Origin: JANXDG01 sp964521665
GTDB lineage: Bacteria; Elusimicrobiota; Endomicrobiia; DTEH01
Direction of reading: 5' to 3'
DNA: 33,958 bases
Assembly (NCBI GenBank): GCA_964521665.1
Contig: CAZFSG010000010.1
Coordinates: 1-33,958, forward strand
Below the pieces are notes generated by a model. The model made no database searches and was not told where the DNA came from. It saw only the letters and a list, made by a program, of their open reading frames with translations. A program made the position numbers and the translations under genes. Within the stretch, counting starts at the first letter, position 1; each line of letters starts with the position of its first letter. Of this stretch, positions 26,870 to 33,924 are shown in pieces.

Positions 26870-28345
26870 ATGAAAGTATATTTTTATCTTACAATAATTA
26901 TAATCTTTTCTATCTTTGGGATGTTTGGTAAACTTTCAGTTGCAGAACTACAACCGTTAGGTTCTGCTGCACACGCTGCTATTTCAAGAGAAATTTTAAG
27001 AACAGGTGATTGGTTAACTTTACACTGGCCACATTGTGATGAATTTAAAGATTTTTATCAATTCCCACCGTTATTTTTTTGGCTACAAGCAATAACTTTT
27101 AAAATTTTTGGTATATCAGATACTACTGCAAAATATGTATCTTCCTTTTTTGGTGTATTAGTTATACTTTTAACATTTTTTCTTGCAAAAGTAATCTCAA
27201 ATGATGAATATATATCTTTTTTGTCTTCTTTAACACTGATATTACATCCATATTTTTTTAAGCATTCAAGAAAATGCGAGTTGGAAACAGGACTAATTTT
27301 TTTTATTACATTAGCAATATTATTTTTTATTATTTCAGAAAAAAAACAAAAACCATGGCTGTTACTTTTATCTGGGCTATCATCTGGTTCAGGTTTTTTA
27401 TATAAAGGACCGCCTTCATACTGTATTTTAGCAATAGTACCAATATATTACTTTTTGACCAAGCAATATAAAAAAATTTTTAGTATCCAATTTATATTAT
27501 TCTTACTTATATCTCTTCTTGTACCTCTTGTGTGGATAATACCACAACTTATCTACAAAGGCAATGCTGTTATTGAAAAATTTTTCATAAACCAAATTTT
27601 GTGGTCACTTCAAGGACGTAGTGTTAGATATGTTTCTGTTTTAGAAAGAATAAAAAACTATTTGTTTTTCGTCCCTGTGTTTTTTAGTTACTATCTTCCT
27701 TGGAGTATAACAGGTATTTTCGGTGTAATAAAAATTATAAAAGAAAGATTAAATTTATGGTTTATATTACTAATTTGGGTTGTTGTTGTTTGGTTAGGAT
27801 TTACAATTGCTGGATATAAAGATGATTATTACCTTTTAGCATTTTGGCCAGGTTGGTGTGTAATAAATGGATACATATTTTCAATATGGACAAAAAGTAT
27901 AAAAGATTTTCTTTCAAAAACTTTTGCTGTGTTAAGTATTTTGTTTGCTTTAATAACAATTTTTACTCCTGTAAAGTTTGACAAAATAAGAAATCCTGAG
28001 TTCAGAGATATGGCTGAATTTGTTAAATCAATTGTCAAAGAAGATAAAAAGATATTACCATACAATCTTTTCTATTACGACATGGTAGCACTGATACCTT
28101 GGTATTGGGACAGGGGTGTAATAAAATCATCTTTACCAAATCCTAAAGTCCCTCCTGATGCAAAAGCATGGAAAGAACATTGTGTTTCTACAGAAGAAGA
28201 ACTTTTAAAACTTATCTCTGAAGATACGCAATATGTTTTAATTAAGAAAGAAGATTTTAAAAACTTATCTCAAAAAGTAAAAGATAAATTAGAGATCGTT
28301 TATGAAAAAGGAAGATTTTATTTTTGCATCTCAAAATCTTTATAA
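26870..28345 (+). CDS. ArnT/PMT-like integral membrane glycosyltransferase (GT39/GT83 type)
   Basis: Membrane glycosyltransferase that would use a polyprenyl-phosphate sugar and act on the outer face of the inner membrane, for instance modifying lipid A. About 491 residues with many transmembrane helices. ISREILRTGDWLTLHW then FPPLFFWLQAITFKIFG match the ArnT-like first periplasmic loop. The place of the catalytic Asp-Glu (QPDETRYAE in ArnT) reads QPLGSAAHAA, so the acidic pair is missing. I choose ATG 26870, just before the first membrane helix; the frame is open from ATG 26825, but that start would lie in the divergent promoter. Neither start has a Shine-Dalgarno. Its end overlaps the convergent O-antigen ligase-like gene by 28 nt. 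Confidence 0.8.
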   Translation: MKVYFYLTIIIIFSIFGMFGKLSVAELQPLGSAAHAAISREILRTGDWLTLHWPHCDEFKDFYQFPPLFFWLQAITFKIFGISDTTAKYVSSFFGVLVILLTFFLAKVISNDEYISFLSSLTLILHPYFFKHSRKCELETGLIFFITLAILFFIISEKKQKPWLLLLSGLSSGSGFLYKGPPSYCILAIVPIYYFLTKQYKKIFSIQFILFLLISLLVPLVWIIPQLIYKGNAVIEKFFINQILWSLQGRSVRYVSVLERIKNYLFFVPVFFSYYLPWSITGIFGVIKIIKERLNLWFILLIWVVVVWLGFTIAGYKDDYYLLAFWPGWCVINGYIFSIWTKSIKDFLSKTFAVLSILFALITIFTPVKFDKIRNPEFRDMAEFVKSIVKEDKKILPYNLFYYDMVALIPWYWDRGVIKSSLPNPKVPPDAKAWKEHCVSTEEELLKLISEDTQYVLIKKEDFKNLSQKVKDKLEIVYEKGRFYFCISKSL

Positions 28346-29514
28346 TTTTTCCCTAAATTAAAACTTATCCCTAACAAAAAAAATAAAACATATGGTGCAA
28401 AATGTGCCCTAAATGGTTCATCAACCATACCATAAATTAAAAATACAATAACACTTCCTATACTCCCTAATATCATAACTTTTAAAAATTTTTCATAAGA
28501 TAGATAATATATCTTAATTAACCATTTTAAGATTTTGTAAAATAAAAACAAAAAACATATCAATCCCAATATCCCTAACTCAAAAAATATATGTAAATAC
28601 ATATTATGAGGATGAAAATGTCCTTTCTCAGGGAAGTCAGGATAGTGTTCGTAGAAAACTTTTCTAAAACTATCCGGTCCATAACCTAACACAATTCGTT
28701 TTGTTATCAATTTAGGAGTTTCTTTTAAAAAATAAATTCTTACTTTTTGGTCACTACTAATATTAACTGTAGAAAAAATTCGTTTTCTTGTCTGTGGAAT
28801 TAAAAGAATTAAAGAAATAAAAAATAAAATAATAAAAAACAACAGTTTTTTGTTTGATATTATACCTAAAGTTAATAAGGAAAATAATATACCTAACCAT
28901 ATTCCACGAGTAAATGTTAACATAATTGCAACAAACAAAATTATACTGTTAATCAAATTTACAAATTTTTCTTTATCTAAAAAATAAAAAAAACTGAATA
29001 CAACAGGAAAAATTAAACCTAAAATGCCAGCTAAGGAATTAGGATAGCCAACAATACCAATAACTCTGTTATATCTTTGGTATCCTTTATGCATGATATC
29101 AATACCTGTAAAATATTGAACAATTGTATAAGCAGAATGTAAAACACAAAACAAAATAAAAATTTTTAAACATTTTTTAACAAAATTTCTATCTTCAAAA
29201 ATTGATAAAACAATAAAAATAATAAAATATCCAACAATTGTCAGCGTCCTTTTAACACTTGAAATTTTGTCTTCTGAAAAAATTGTTGAAACAATCGTTA
29301 TCAAAACAAAAACTGTAATTAAATAAATGATACTTCTTGCTTCAGGTTGTGTTGGTAAAACAATTTTTTGTTTTGTAAGACACAAAATAAGATATCCCAA
29401 AAAAAGTAAACTTACAGATATGTTTATTCCTGAAATTGAAAAAGGCAAGAAAATTGATAAAATTAACAATGAAAGTTTTATTAAACCAGTTGATAACAAA
29501 AAAGGACTGTTCAT
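28318..29514 (-). CDS. O-antigen ligase/polymerase-like membrane protein (Wzy_C domain)
   Basis: 398-residue polytopic membrane protein with about 10-12 hydrophobic helices. The signature periplasmic loop lies at about residues 260-320: VLGYGPDSFRKVFYEHYP then HFHPHNMYLHIFFELGILGL, including the His-x-His-Asn that is typical of O-antigen ligases (WaaL) and related Wzy proteins. It would attach or polymerise glycan on the periplasmic side, using undecaprenyl-linked donors. Its ATG overlaps the stop of the RNase HI-like gene (ATGA), implying coupling. Ligase and polymerase cannot be separated by sequence alone. Confidence 0.88.
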   Translation of the reverse strand: MNSPFLLSTGLIKLSLLILSIFLPFSISGINISVSLLFLGYLILCLTKQKIVLPTQPEARSIIYLITVFVLITIVSTIFSEDKISSVKRTLTIVGYFIIFIVLSIFEDRNFVKKCLKIFILFCVLHSAYTIVQYFTGIDIMHKGYQRYNRVIGIVGYPNSLAGILGLIFPVVFSFFYFLDKEKFVNLINSIILFVAIMLTFTRGIWLGILFSLLTLGIISNKKLLFFIILFFISLILLIPQTRKRIFSTVNISSDQKVRIYFLKETPKLITKRIVLGYGPDSFRKVFYEHYPDFPEKGHFHPHNMYLHIFFELGILGLICFLFLFYKILKWLIKIYYLSYEKFLKVMILGSIGSVIVFLIYGMVDEPFRAHFAPYVLFFLLGISFNLGKNYKDFEMQK

Positions 29515-29894
29515 TTAGCTAAATTTTGTTCTCTGTTGACCCAAATAAAATCATAGGATAAAAAGTTTGTCAACAAATTTTTTATTTTACTTCTTAAAAC
29601 TCGTAAACTTGGTTTTTTACATTCGTATACACCTTTAAGTTGTTGTATCACAAGCTGTGAATCACCGTATATCTCTAACTCCACATCTTTTGGTGGAATA
29701 TGCAATGTTTTTAAATAATCCAAAAATCTTTCTATCCCATATAAAAGACCTTGATATTCTGCTTCGTTAACAGTTGTTTCTTGAGACAAAATTTTTGTTT
29801 CTTCTAAAACACTTTTGTCACCAAAAGTAACTACATATGAACAACTTGTTCCTTGTGGTGTTTTATTACCATCAAAATAAAGTTTGTATTTCAT
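29511..29894 (-). CDS. RNase HI-like protein, C-terminally short
   Basis: 127-residue RNase H-fold protein starting MKYKLYFDGN at ATG 29894, 5 nt from the scaffold gap, so the upstream signals are missing. Acidic residues Asp8 (FDGN), Glu46 (NEAEYQGLLYGIE) and Asp78 (IYGDSQLVIQQLKG) match the first three catalytic residues of RNase HI of the YpdQ/archaeal type. The protein stops at VNREQNLAK, where relatives read like REENKEADRLA, so the fourth catalytic Asp is absent. Both other forward frames stop at once, so a simple frameshift does not restore it. The stop overlaps the ligase-like ATG. It would cut the RNA strand of RNA-DNA hybrids if active. A frame running through the Ns joins it artificially to Nfu. 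Confidence 0.8.
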   Translation of the reverse strand: MKYKLYFDGNKTPQGTSCSYVVTFGDKSVLEETKILSQETTVNEAEYQGLLYGIERFLDYLKTLHIPPKDVELEIYGDSQLVIQQLKGVYECKKPSLRVLRSKIKNLLTNFLSYDFIWVNREQNLAK

Positions 29895-29899
29895 TTGTT

Positions 29900-29999
29900 N
29901 NNNNNNNNNNNNNNNNNNNNNNNNNNNNNNNNNNNNNNNNNNNNNNNNNNNNNNNNNNNNNNNNNNNNNNNNNNNNNNNNNNNNNNNNNNNNNNNNNNN
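29900..29999. other. Assembly gap of exactly 100 Ns
   Basis: 100 consecutive Ns, the usual placeholder for a gap of unknown size. It removes the 3' part of the Nfu gene and the region before the RNase HI-like start. The missing part of a normal Nfu (about 50 codons plus stop) would not fit in 100 nt, so the real gap is probably longer. Confidence 0.98.
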
Positions 30000-30074
30000 A
30001 CCACCATCTTGTTGCAACATAGGTTTTATTTCATCAATTTTTTGTTTTATTTTTTGTTTGATCTCTTCATTCAT
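30000..30074 (-). CDS. NifU-like (Nfu) iron-sulfur scaffold protein, partial: 5' end only
   Basis: 25 residues are visible (ending IKPMLQQDGG), matching the start of the stand-alone Nfu domain, in which a helix leads into LQxDGGD. Such proteins (about 75 residues) carry or deliver Fe-S clusters through a CxxC motif, which here would lie in the gap and cannot be checked. An AAGGAG Shine-Dalgarno precedes ATG 30074. An Fe-S carrier fits the Fe-S-rich gene content. Downstream of the FecR gene by 79 nt on the same strand. Confidence 0.7.
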
Positions 30075-30153
30075 ATTTTTTTCTCCTTATTATTATATTT
30101 GGAAAAACTATAATTGTAATCGCAAAGATTATTCTGCTAAATTAAATAAGAAA

Positions 30154-30972
30154 TTAATGTTGATAAAATTCTTTTTTAAACTTATTTTTTTGTTCAATTA
30201 TGTCTTTTTTAAACTGTTCTTTATGTTTTTCAATCCATTTACTTCGTCTTTCTTTAAACTCTTCAAATTCTTTTCTGTATCTCTGTGACAATTTTACAAA
30301 ATCATTAACTACGGATTTTCTATATTCAATTATGTCATTAGACAAACCTGTTTGCACAGGCAAAACTAAATCTTGTGAAAAAACAGTCTGATGCCCTTCT
30401 TCTATAACAACCCATTTTTTTAATTCATAAAATTCTTCTTCAAAAAGTTTGTCAAAAATATCCTCAGAAATTTCTGTTATCAAACATTCTACTTCACCTT
30501 TAAACACTGCAATTTTTGTGTTATCATCATCAACAACATTTACATAAAAAACTGTTCCACGGACTGATGCAACAGCAGTCGGTGTTACTATATGCAGAGA
30601 ACCAAAATTATATTTATTAAACACTTCTGCATCTGTTAAAACTGCTCCTTTATGTAATTTAAAAACAAAATTAACATATGGTTTTTCTTCATTTTCATAA
30701 GTATATTGAACAAACTTTTTTAATTCAAACACACTTTTTCCTTCTATTCGTAAACATATACCTGTATCAAATAAAAGTTCTACAAATGAAGCAGTATCTG
30801 TTTTTATTTTATCATTTAAATACAAAGGCATATATTGTTCTATTTTTATTTCTTTTTTATTTCTTTCAACAACTGTTCTTCCTTTTGTTTTTACAACTAA
30901 AGCAACAGGATTTTCTTCAGCAAATAATTGTTGTAAAAACAAAATTACTAAAAATAAAACAATATTCCTCAT
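30154..30972 (-). CDS. FecR-domain protein, exported
   Basis: 272-residue protein with a signal peptide (MRNIVLFLVILFLQQLFAEE) followed by a FecR domain at about residues 25-150: ALVVKTKGRTVVERNKKEI, LYLNDKIKTDTASFVELLFDTG, RIEGKSVFELKKF and TPTAVASVRGTVFYVNVVDD. The remaining C-terminal part (about 190-272) is highly charged and helical (RYRKEFEEFKERRSKWIEKHKEQFKKDIIEQ). Unlike ferric citrate FecR, which is a membrane-bound sigma regulator, this looks like a secreted FecR-domain protein. Its ATG overlaps the trpF stop as ATGA (30969-30972), an unexpected partner. Function unknown. Confidence 0.82.
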   Translation of the reverse strand: MRNIVLFLVILFLQQLFAEENPVALVVKTKGRTVVERNKKEIKIEQYMPLYLNDKIKTDTASFVELLFDTGICLRIEGKSVFELKKFVQYTYENEEKPYVNFVFKLHKGAVLTDAEVFNKYNFGSLHIVTPTAVASVRGTVFYVNVVDDDNTKIAVFKGEVECLITEISEDIFDKLFEEEFYELKKWVVIEEGHQTVFSQDLVLPVQTGLSNDIIEYRKSVVNDFVKLSQRYRKEFEEFKERRSKWIEKHKEQFKKDIIEQKNKFKKEFYQH

Positions 30973-31658
30973 AAATTCTTAACTTTACGTATAAAAACTT
31001 TCATTTTTTCAAAATCTTTTCTTCGTGGAAGACGTTCTACTCCTGAACATACATCTACACACCACGGATCTAAAAGTTCAACAACTTTTTCTACATTATC
31101 TATATTGAGTCCTCCTGCAACAAAAAAGTTTATATTTATATTTTCTTTTAACAACAAATTCTTAATTTCTAACAAAACATTCCAATCAAATGTTTCCCCA
31201 GTACCACCTACTGAGGTATCTATATATGTATCAAACATAATGTAATCAACAATGTTGTAAAACTGTTTAACTAAATCAAAATTTGTGTTAATATATTCTT
31301 GAACATTTTGTTTTGTTTCATATTCAGGTTTTATTTTTATAACTTTAATGATTTTTATTTCCGGAAATTTAAGTTTTAATTCTCTACAATACTCCAAAGA
31401 TTCGTTCCCATGAAGTTGGGCATAACTGATAGCAACTTTTTTGCAAGTTTTTATCAACTGTTCTAACTCTTCATCCACAAAGACGCCAACTGGCGTTGTA
31501 AATTTTGGTAAAGAAGAAACAATTTCTTTTGCGTTAGACAATGAAACTTTTCTTATAGAATTTTTATAAAAATTTAATCCTATAAAATCAGCACCTAAAG
31601 AAGCTGCCCAGAACGCGTCTTCTTTGTTTGTTATACCACAGATTTTTACTTTTGTCAT
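30969..31658 (-). CDS. trpF: Phosphoribosylanthranilate isomerase
   Basis: Third step of the tryptophan branch (PRA to CdRP); TIM barrel. VKICGITNKEDA at the start carries the catalytic Cys; GADFIGLNFYKNSIRKVS, VGVFVDEELEQL, AQLHGNESLEYC, YIMFDTYIDTSVGGTGETFDW (catalytic Asp) and FFVAGGLNIDNV follow. I choose ATG 31658, which overlaps the trpC stop as ATGA and gives MTKVKICGIT (229 residues); the frame also has an upstream GTG at 31670 with no Shine-Dalgarno. In the trpD-trpC-trpF operon, directly coupled to trpC above and the FecR gene below. Confidence 0.95.
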   Translation of the reverse strand: MTKVKICGITNKEDAFWAASLGADFIGLNFYKNSIRKVSLSNAKEIVSSLPKFTTPVGVFVDEELEQLIKTCKKVAISYAQLHGNESLEYCRELKLKFPEIKIIKVIKIKPEYETKQNVQEYINTNFDLVKQFYNIVDYIMFDTYIDTSVGGTGETFDWNVLLEIKNLLLKENININFFVAGGLNIDNVEKVVELLDPWCVDVCSGVERLPRRKDFEKMKVFIRKVKNL

Positions 31659-32464
31659 ATTTGTGGACACATTAAAGATTTTACTGCTTGTTTTATATCA
31701 GAAGAAACCATAAAATATGTCCCTACTAAAACTGCATCTATGCCAAGTTCTGTGAAATATTTTATATCCTTATATGAACTAATTCCACTTTCTGCTATTA
31801 TTACAACATCTTTAGGAATAAACTTTATTAACTTTTCAACAGTATAAATATTTACAACAAAATTTATCAAATTTCTATTGTTAATACCAATAATCTCAGG
31901 TTCACAATTTAATACTTTATCTATATCATCTTTTGTATGAACTTCAAATATAACTTCTAATGATAAACTTTTTGCAATATTATAAAATTGTTTAAGTTGA
32001 ATTTCGGAAAGAATTGATGAAATAAGTAATATAGCATCTGCACCATAATATAAACTTTCATAAATCTGATATTCATCTATAATAAAATCTTTTCTTAACA
32101 ACGGCAGTGGGATTGTTTGTCTTGCTAAAACTAAATGGTAAACATCACCATAAAAGTATTTTTCTTCAGTTAACACAGAAATAGCATCAACCATGTTGCT
32201 TTCATAATAATCTTTCACAATTGATGAAACATCGTAATTTTTTCTAATGACACCTTTTATAGGCGTTGCTTTTTTACATTCAGCAATTAGAGAAATCCTA
32301 TCTTGTTTTTTAACAATAGCATTTTTAAAATTTCTGTGTTGATAATCTAAACTATTAATTTTTTTTAACAACTGTTCTTTTGGTAACACTTCTTTTCTTT
32401 TATTAATTTGAACAATCTTTTCTTCAACAATTTTTTTTATTACTGAATGTAAATTATCATTCAT
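31655..32464 (-). CDS. trpC: Indole-3-glycerol phosphate synthase
   Basis: Fourth step of the tryptophan branch (CdRP to indole-3-glycerol phosphate). 269 residues. LIAECKKATPIKGVIRKNYD carries the catalytic Lys (the usual form is KKASPSKG). ISVLTEEKYFYGDVYHL, PLLRKDFIIDEYQIYES (Lys and Asp/Glu of the active site), GADAILLISSIL, IIGINNRNL, VIIAESGISSYKDI and VLVGTYFMVSSDI follow in order. It overlaps trpD by 8 nt and trpF by 4 nt. Confidence 0.95.
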   Translation of the reverse strand: MNDNLHSVIKKIVEEKIVQINKRKEVLPKEQLLKKINSLDYQHRNFKNAIVKKQDRISLIAECKKATPIKGVIRKNYDVSSIVKDYYESNMVDAISVLTEEKYFYGDVYHLVLARQTIPLPLLRKDFIIDEYQIYESLYYGADAILLISSILSEIQLKQFYNIAKSLSLEVIFEVHTKDDIDKVLNCEPEIIGINNRNLINFVVNIYTVEKLIKFIPKDVVIIAESGISSYKDIKYFTELGIDAVLVGTYFMVSSDIKQAVKSLMCPQI

Positions 32465-33515
32465 TTGTATATTTTCTTAACAGTTCTAATTTTTTTAATG
32501 CATATCCTTTATCAATTGATTCTGTAGCAAGTTTAATACCATCCTCAATTTTGTCAACTTTATTTGCTGCAACTAACGCAAAAGCTGAGTTTAAAACAAC
32601 AATATCTCTTTTTGGTCCACGATCTTTTCCTTCCAAAATATCTAATATAATTTTTGCATTTTGTTTTGCATCACCTCCTTTTAAATCATCTAATTTTGCT
32701 CGTTTTATACCAAACTGTTCCGGTGTTACAGTATAAATACTTATTTTATCATCCTTTACTTCAGCAACCAAAGTTTCACCTACAGTAGAAACTTCATCCA
32801 TTGTATCTTTACCATGAACTACAAAACCATGTTTTATATTCAAATTTTTTAATACTAAAGCTATTGTTTCTACAAGATTTTCAGAATATACACCTAAAAC
32901 TTGTGCGTTTGCAAACGCTGGATTCGCAAGTGGTCCTATGATATTAAAAATTGTTCTTATACCAATTTGTCTTCTTGGACCAATTGCATACTTCATTGCT
33001 GTATGCCAAACAGGTGCAAACAAAAATACTATACCAATTTCTGACAAACATCTTTCAGCTTGTTCTTTAGTAATCTCAAGTTTTATACCCAACTGTTCTA
33101 CAACATCCGCTGAACCACATACTGAAGATACTGACCTATTACCATGTTTTGCAACAAAAACACCACAACCTGCTACTACAAATGCTGTAGCAGTTGAGAT
33201 ATTAAATGTCTTTGTTGCATCTCCACCAGTGCCACATGTGTCAACTATTGTTTCATAATCAATGTTTATATCATCTCTGTCAACACTTACAAGTCGTCCT
33301 TTAGTAAGTTTTATTGGTGTAACAAATTGTCGTAAAACTTTTGTAGCAGCAGTGATCTCTTCAACTGTTTCACCTTTCATACGTAATGCTGTGATAAACG
33401 CAGCAATTTGTGCTTCAGTTGCTTCACCAGTCATTATTTCTGTCATAACTTCAATCATTTCTTGTTCTTTTAAATTTTCTTTATGAACCAGTTTTTGTAT
33501 TGCTTCTTTTATCAT
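32457..33515 (-). CDS. trpD: Anthranilate phosphoribosyltransferase
   Basis: Second step of the tryptophan branch: joins anthranilate to PRPP. 352 residues, close to the usual 340. Signature DTCGTGGDATKTFNISTATAFV (PRPP/phosphate site), KHGNRSVSSVCGSADVVEQLG (anthranilate side), MKYAIGPRRQIGIRTIFNIIGPLANPA and HGKDTMDEVS are all intact. A strong GGAGG Shine-Dalgarno lies upstream of ATG 33515. First gene of the trpD-trpC-trpF-fecR-like group; trpE and trpG are not directly upstream, where the region is repeats, so they lie beyond the scaffold end or elsewhere. Confidence 0.97.
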   Translation of the reverse strand: MIKEAIQKLVHKENLKEQEMIEVMTEIMTGEATEAQIAAFITALRMKGETVEEITAATKVLRQFVTPIKLTKGRLVSVDRDDINIDYETIVDTCGTGGDATKTFNISTATAFVVAGCGVFVAKHGNRSVSSVCGSADVVEQLGIKLEITKEQAERCLSEIGIVFLFAPVWHTAMKYAIGPRRQIGIRTIFNIIGPLANPAFANAQVLGVYSENLVETIALVLKNLNIKHGFVVHGKDTMDEVSTVGETLVAEVKDDKISIYTVTPEQFGIKRAKLDDLKGGDAKQNAKIILDILEGKDRGPKRDIVVLNSAFALVAANKVDKIEDGIKLATESIDKGYALKKLELLRKYTNE

Positions 33516-33573
33516 AAAATTTTTTCCTCCGTAAAATTAGAGTTCTGGTAGCTATCTGATGATATTTACGAAA

Positions 33574-33588
33574 ACTATAGTCTATAGT
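33574..33588. promoter_or_regulatory. 15-bp perfect dyad upstream of trpD (possible operator)
   Basis: ACTATAG-T-CTATAGT, 7-bp arms around one base, 59 nt upstream of the trpD ATG. On the minus strand it includes TATAGA and TATAGT, both -10-like, though without a good -35. Regulator unknown; may be chance in AT-rich DNA. Confidence 0.25.
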
Positions 33589-33612
33589 ACCCACACCTTT
33601 TCAGGATGTGTA
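33588..33612 (-). repeat. REP-like hairpin repeat, degenerate copy 2 (minus orientation)
   Basis: The reverse complement contains CATCCTGAAAAGGTG and TGGGTAC, aligning with the unit at 33712 with one inserted base. The stem arms differ from other copies but still pair (CACA..CC with GG.TGTG, one bulge). Confidence 0.5.
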
Positions 33613-33621
33613 AAATAATAA

Positions 33622-33646
33622 AGCGCAAACTAAACCCTGTGGATAC
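33622..33646 (+). repeat. REP-like hairpin repeat, degenerate copy 3 (plus orientation)
   Basis: CGCAAACTAAACCCTGTGGATAC at 33624-33646 matches the unit at 33716-33738 at 17 of 23 positions by hand alignment, without gaps. Confidence 0.6.
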
Positions 33647-33672
33647 AAATAATACACAATCTGTAATCTACC

Positions 33673-33697
33673 GGTAGCCACAACCTTTAGGTTGCAT
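33673..33697 (-). repeat. REP-like hairpin repeat, degenerate copy 4 (minus orientation)
   Basis: The reverse complement matches the unit at 33715-33739 at 17 of 25 positions. Its arms CAACCT (33681-33686) and AGGTTG (33689-33694) are a perfect 6-bp inverted repeat. The left edge forms a CTACCGGTAG palindrome (33668-33677). Confidence 0.6.
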
Positions 33698-33711
33698 TTT
33701 TCGTTAACAAA

Positions 33712-33739
33712 ATTACGCAAGCTGAAACCTGCGACTACC
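33712..33739 (+). repeat. REP-like hairpin repeat, copy 5 (plus orientation, best preserved here)
   Basis: Identical to the copy at 21683-21710 at 26 of 28 positions. The arms CGCAAG and CCTGCG pair at 5 of 6 positions around CTGAAA, followed by ACTACC. Confidence 0.8.
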
Positions 33740-33855
33740 ACCATATAAATTCTTATTGAATTTATACAATATTTTTTGTAAAAAATAAATAATTTAGATT
33801 AAATGGTTCTGTTAACTAAAAATGGTGTCCTTTGGAATAAAAAAATTATAATTTT

Positions 33856-33878
33856 GTAACCGCAGACTTCAGTTTACA
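33856..33878 (-). repeat. REP-like hairpin repeat, degenerate copy 6 (minus orientation)
   Basis: The reverse complement matches 33716-33738 at 16 of 23 positions without gaps. All seven differences are transitions. Confidence 0.55.
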
Positions 33879-33924
33879 TAATAATTGCAATAACATGGGT
33901 ATCGCAGTCCAAAAAATTTGTATC

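Noticed and set aside
29511..30074. A single 187-codon frame reading Nfu-unknown-RNase HI
   Set aside because: It crosses 100 Ns and the two ends belong to different families; treated as two genes split by an assembly gap.
33540..33570. Possible additional REP-like unit (GGTAGCTATC...TTTACG)
   Set aside because: Only the edges match the unit (about 11 of 24 positions), not better than chance in this composition.
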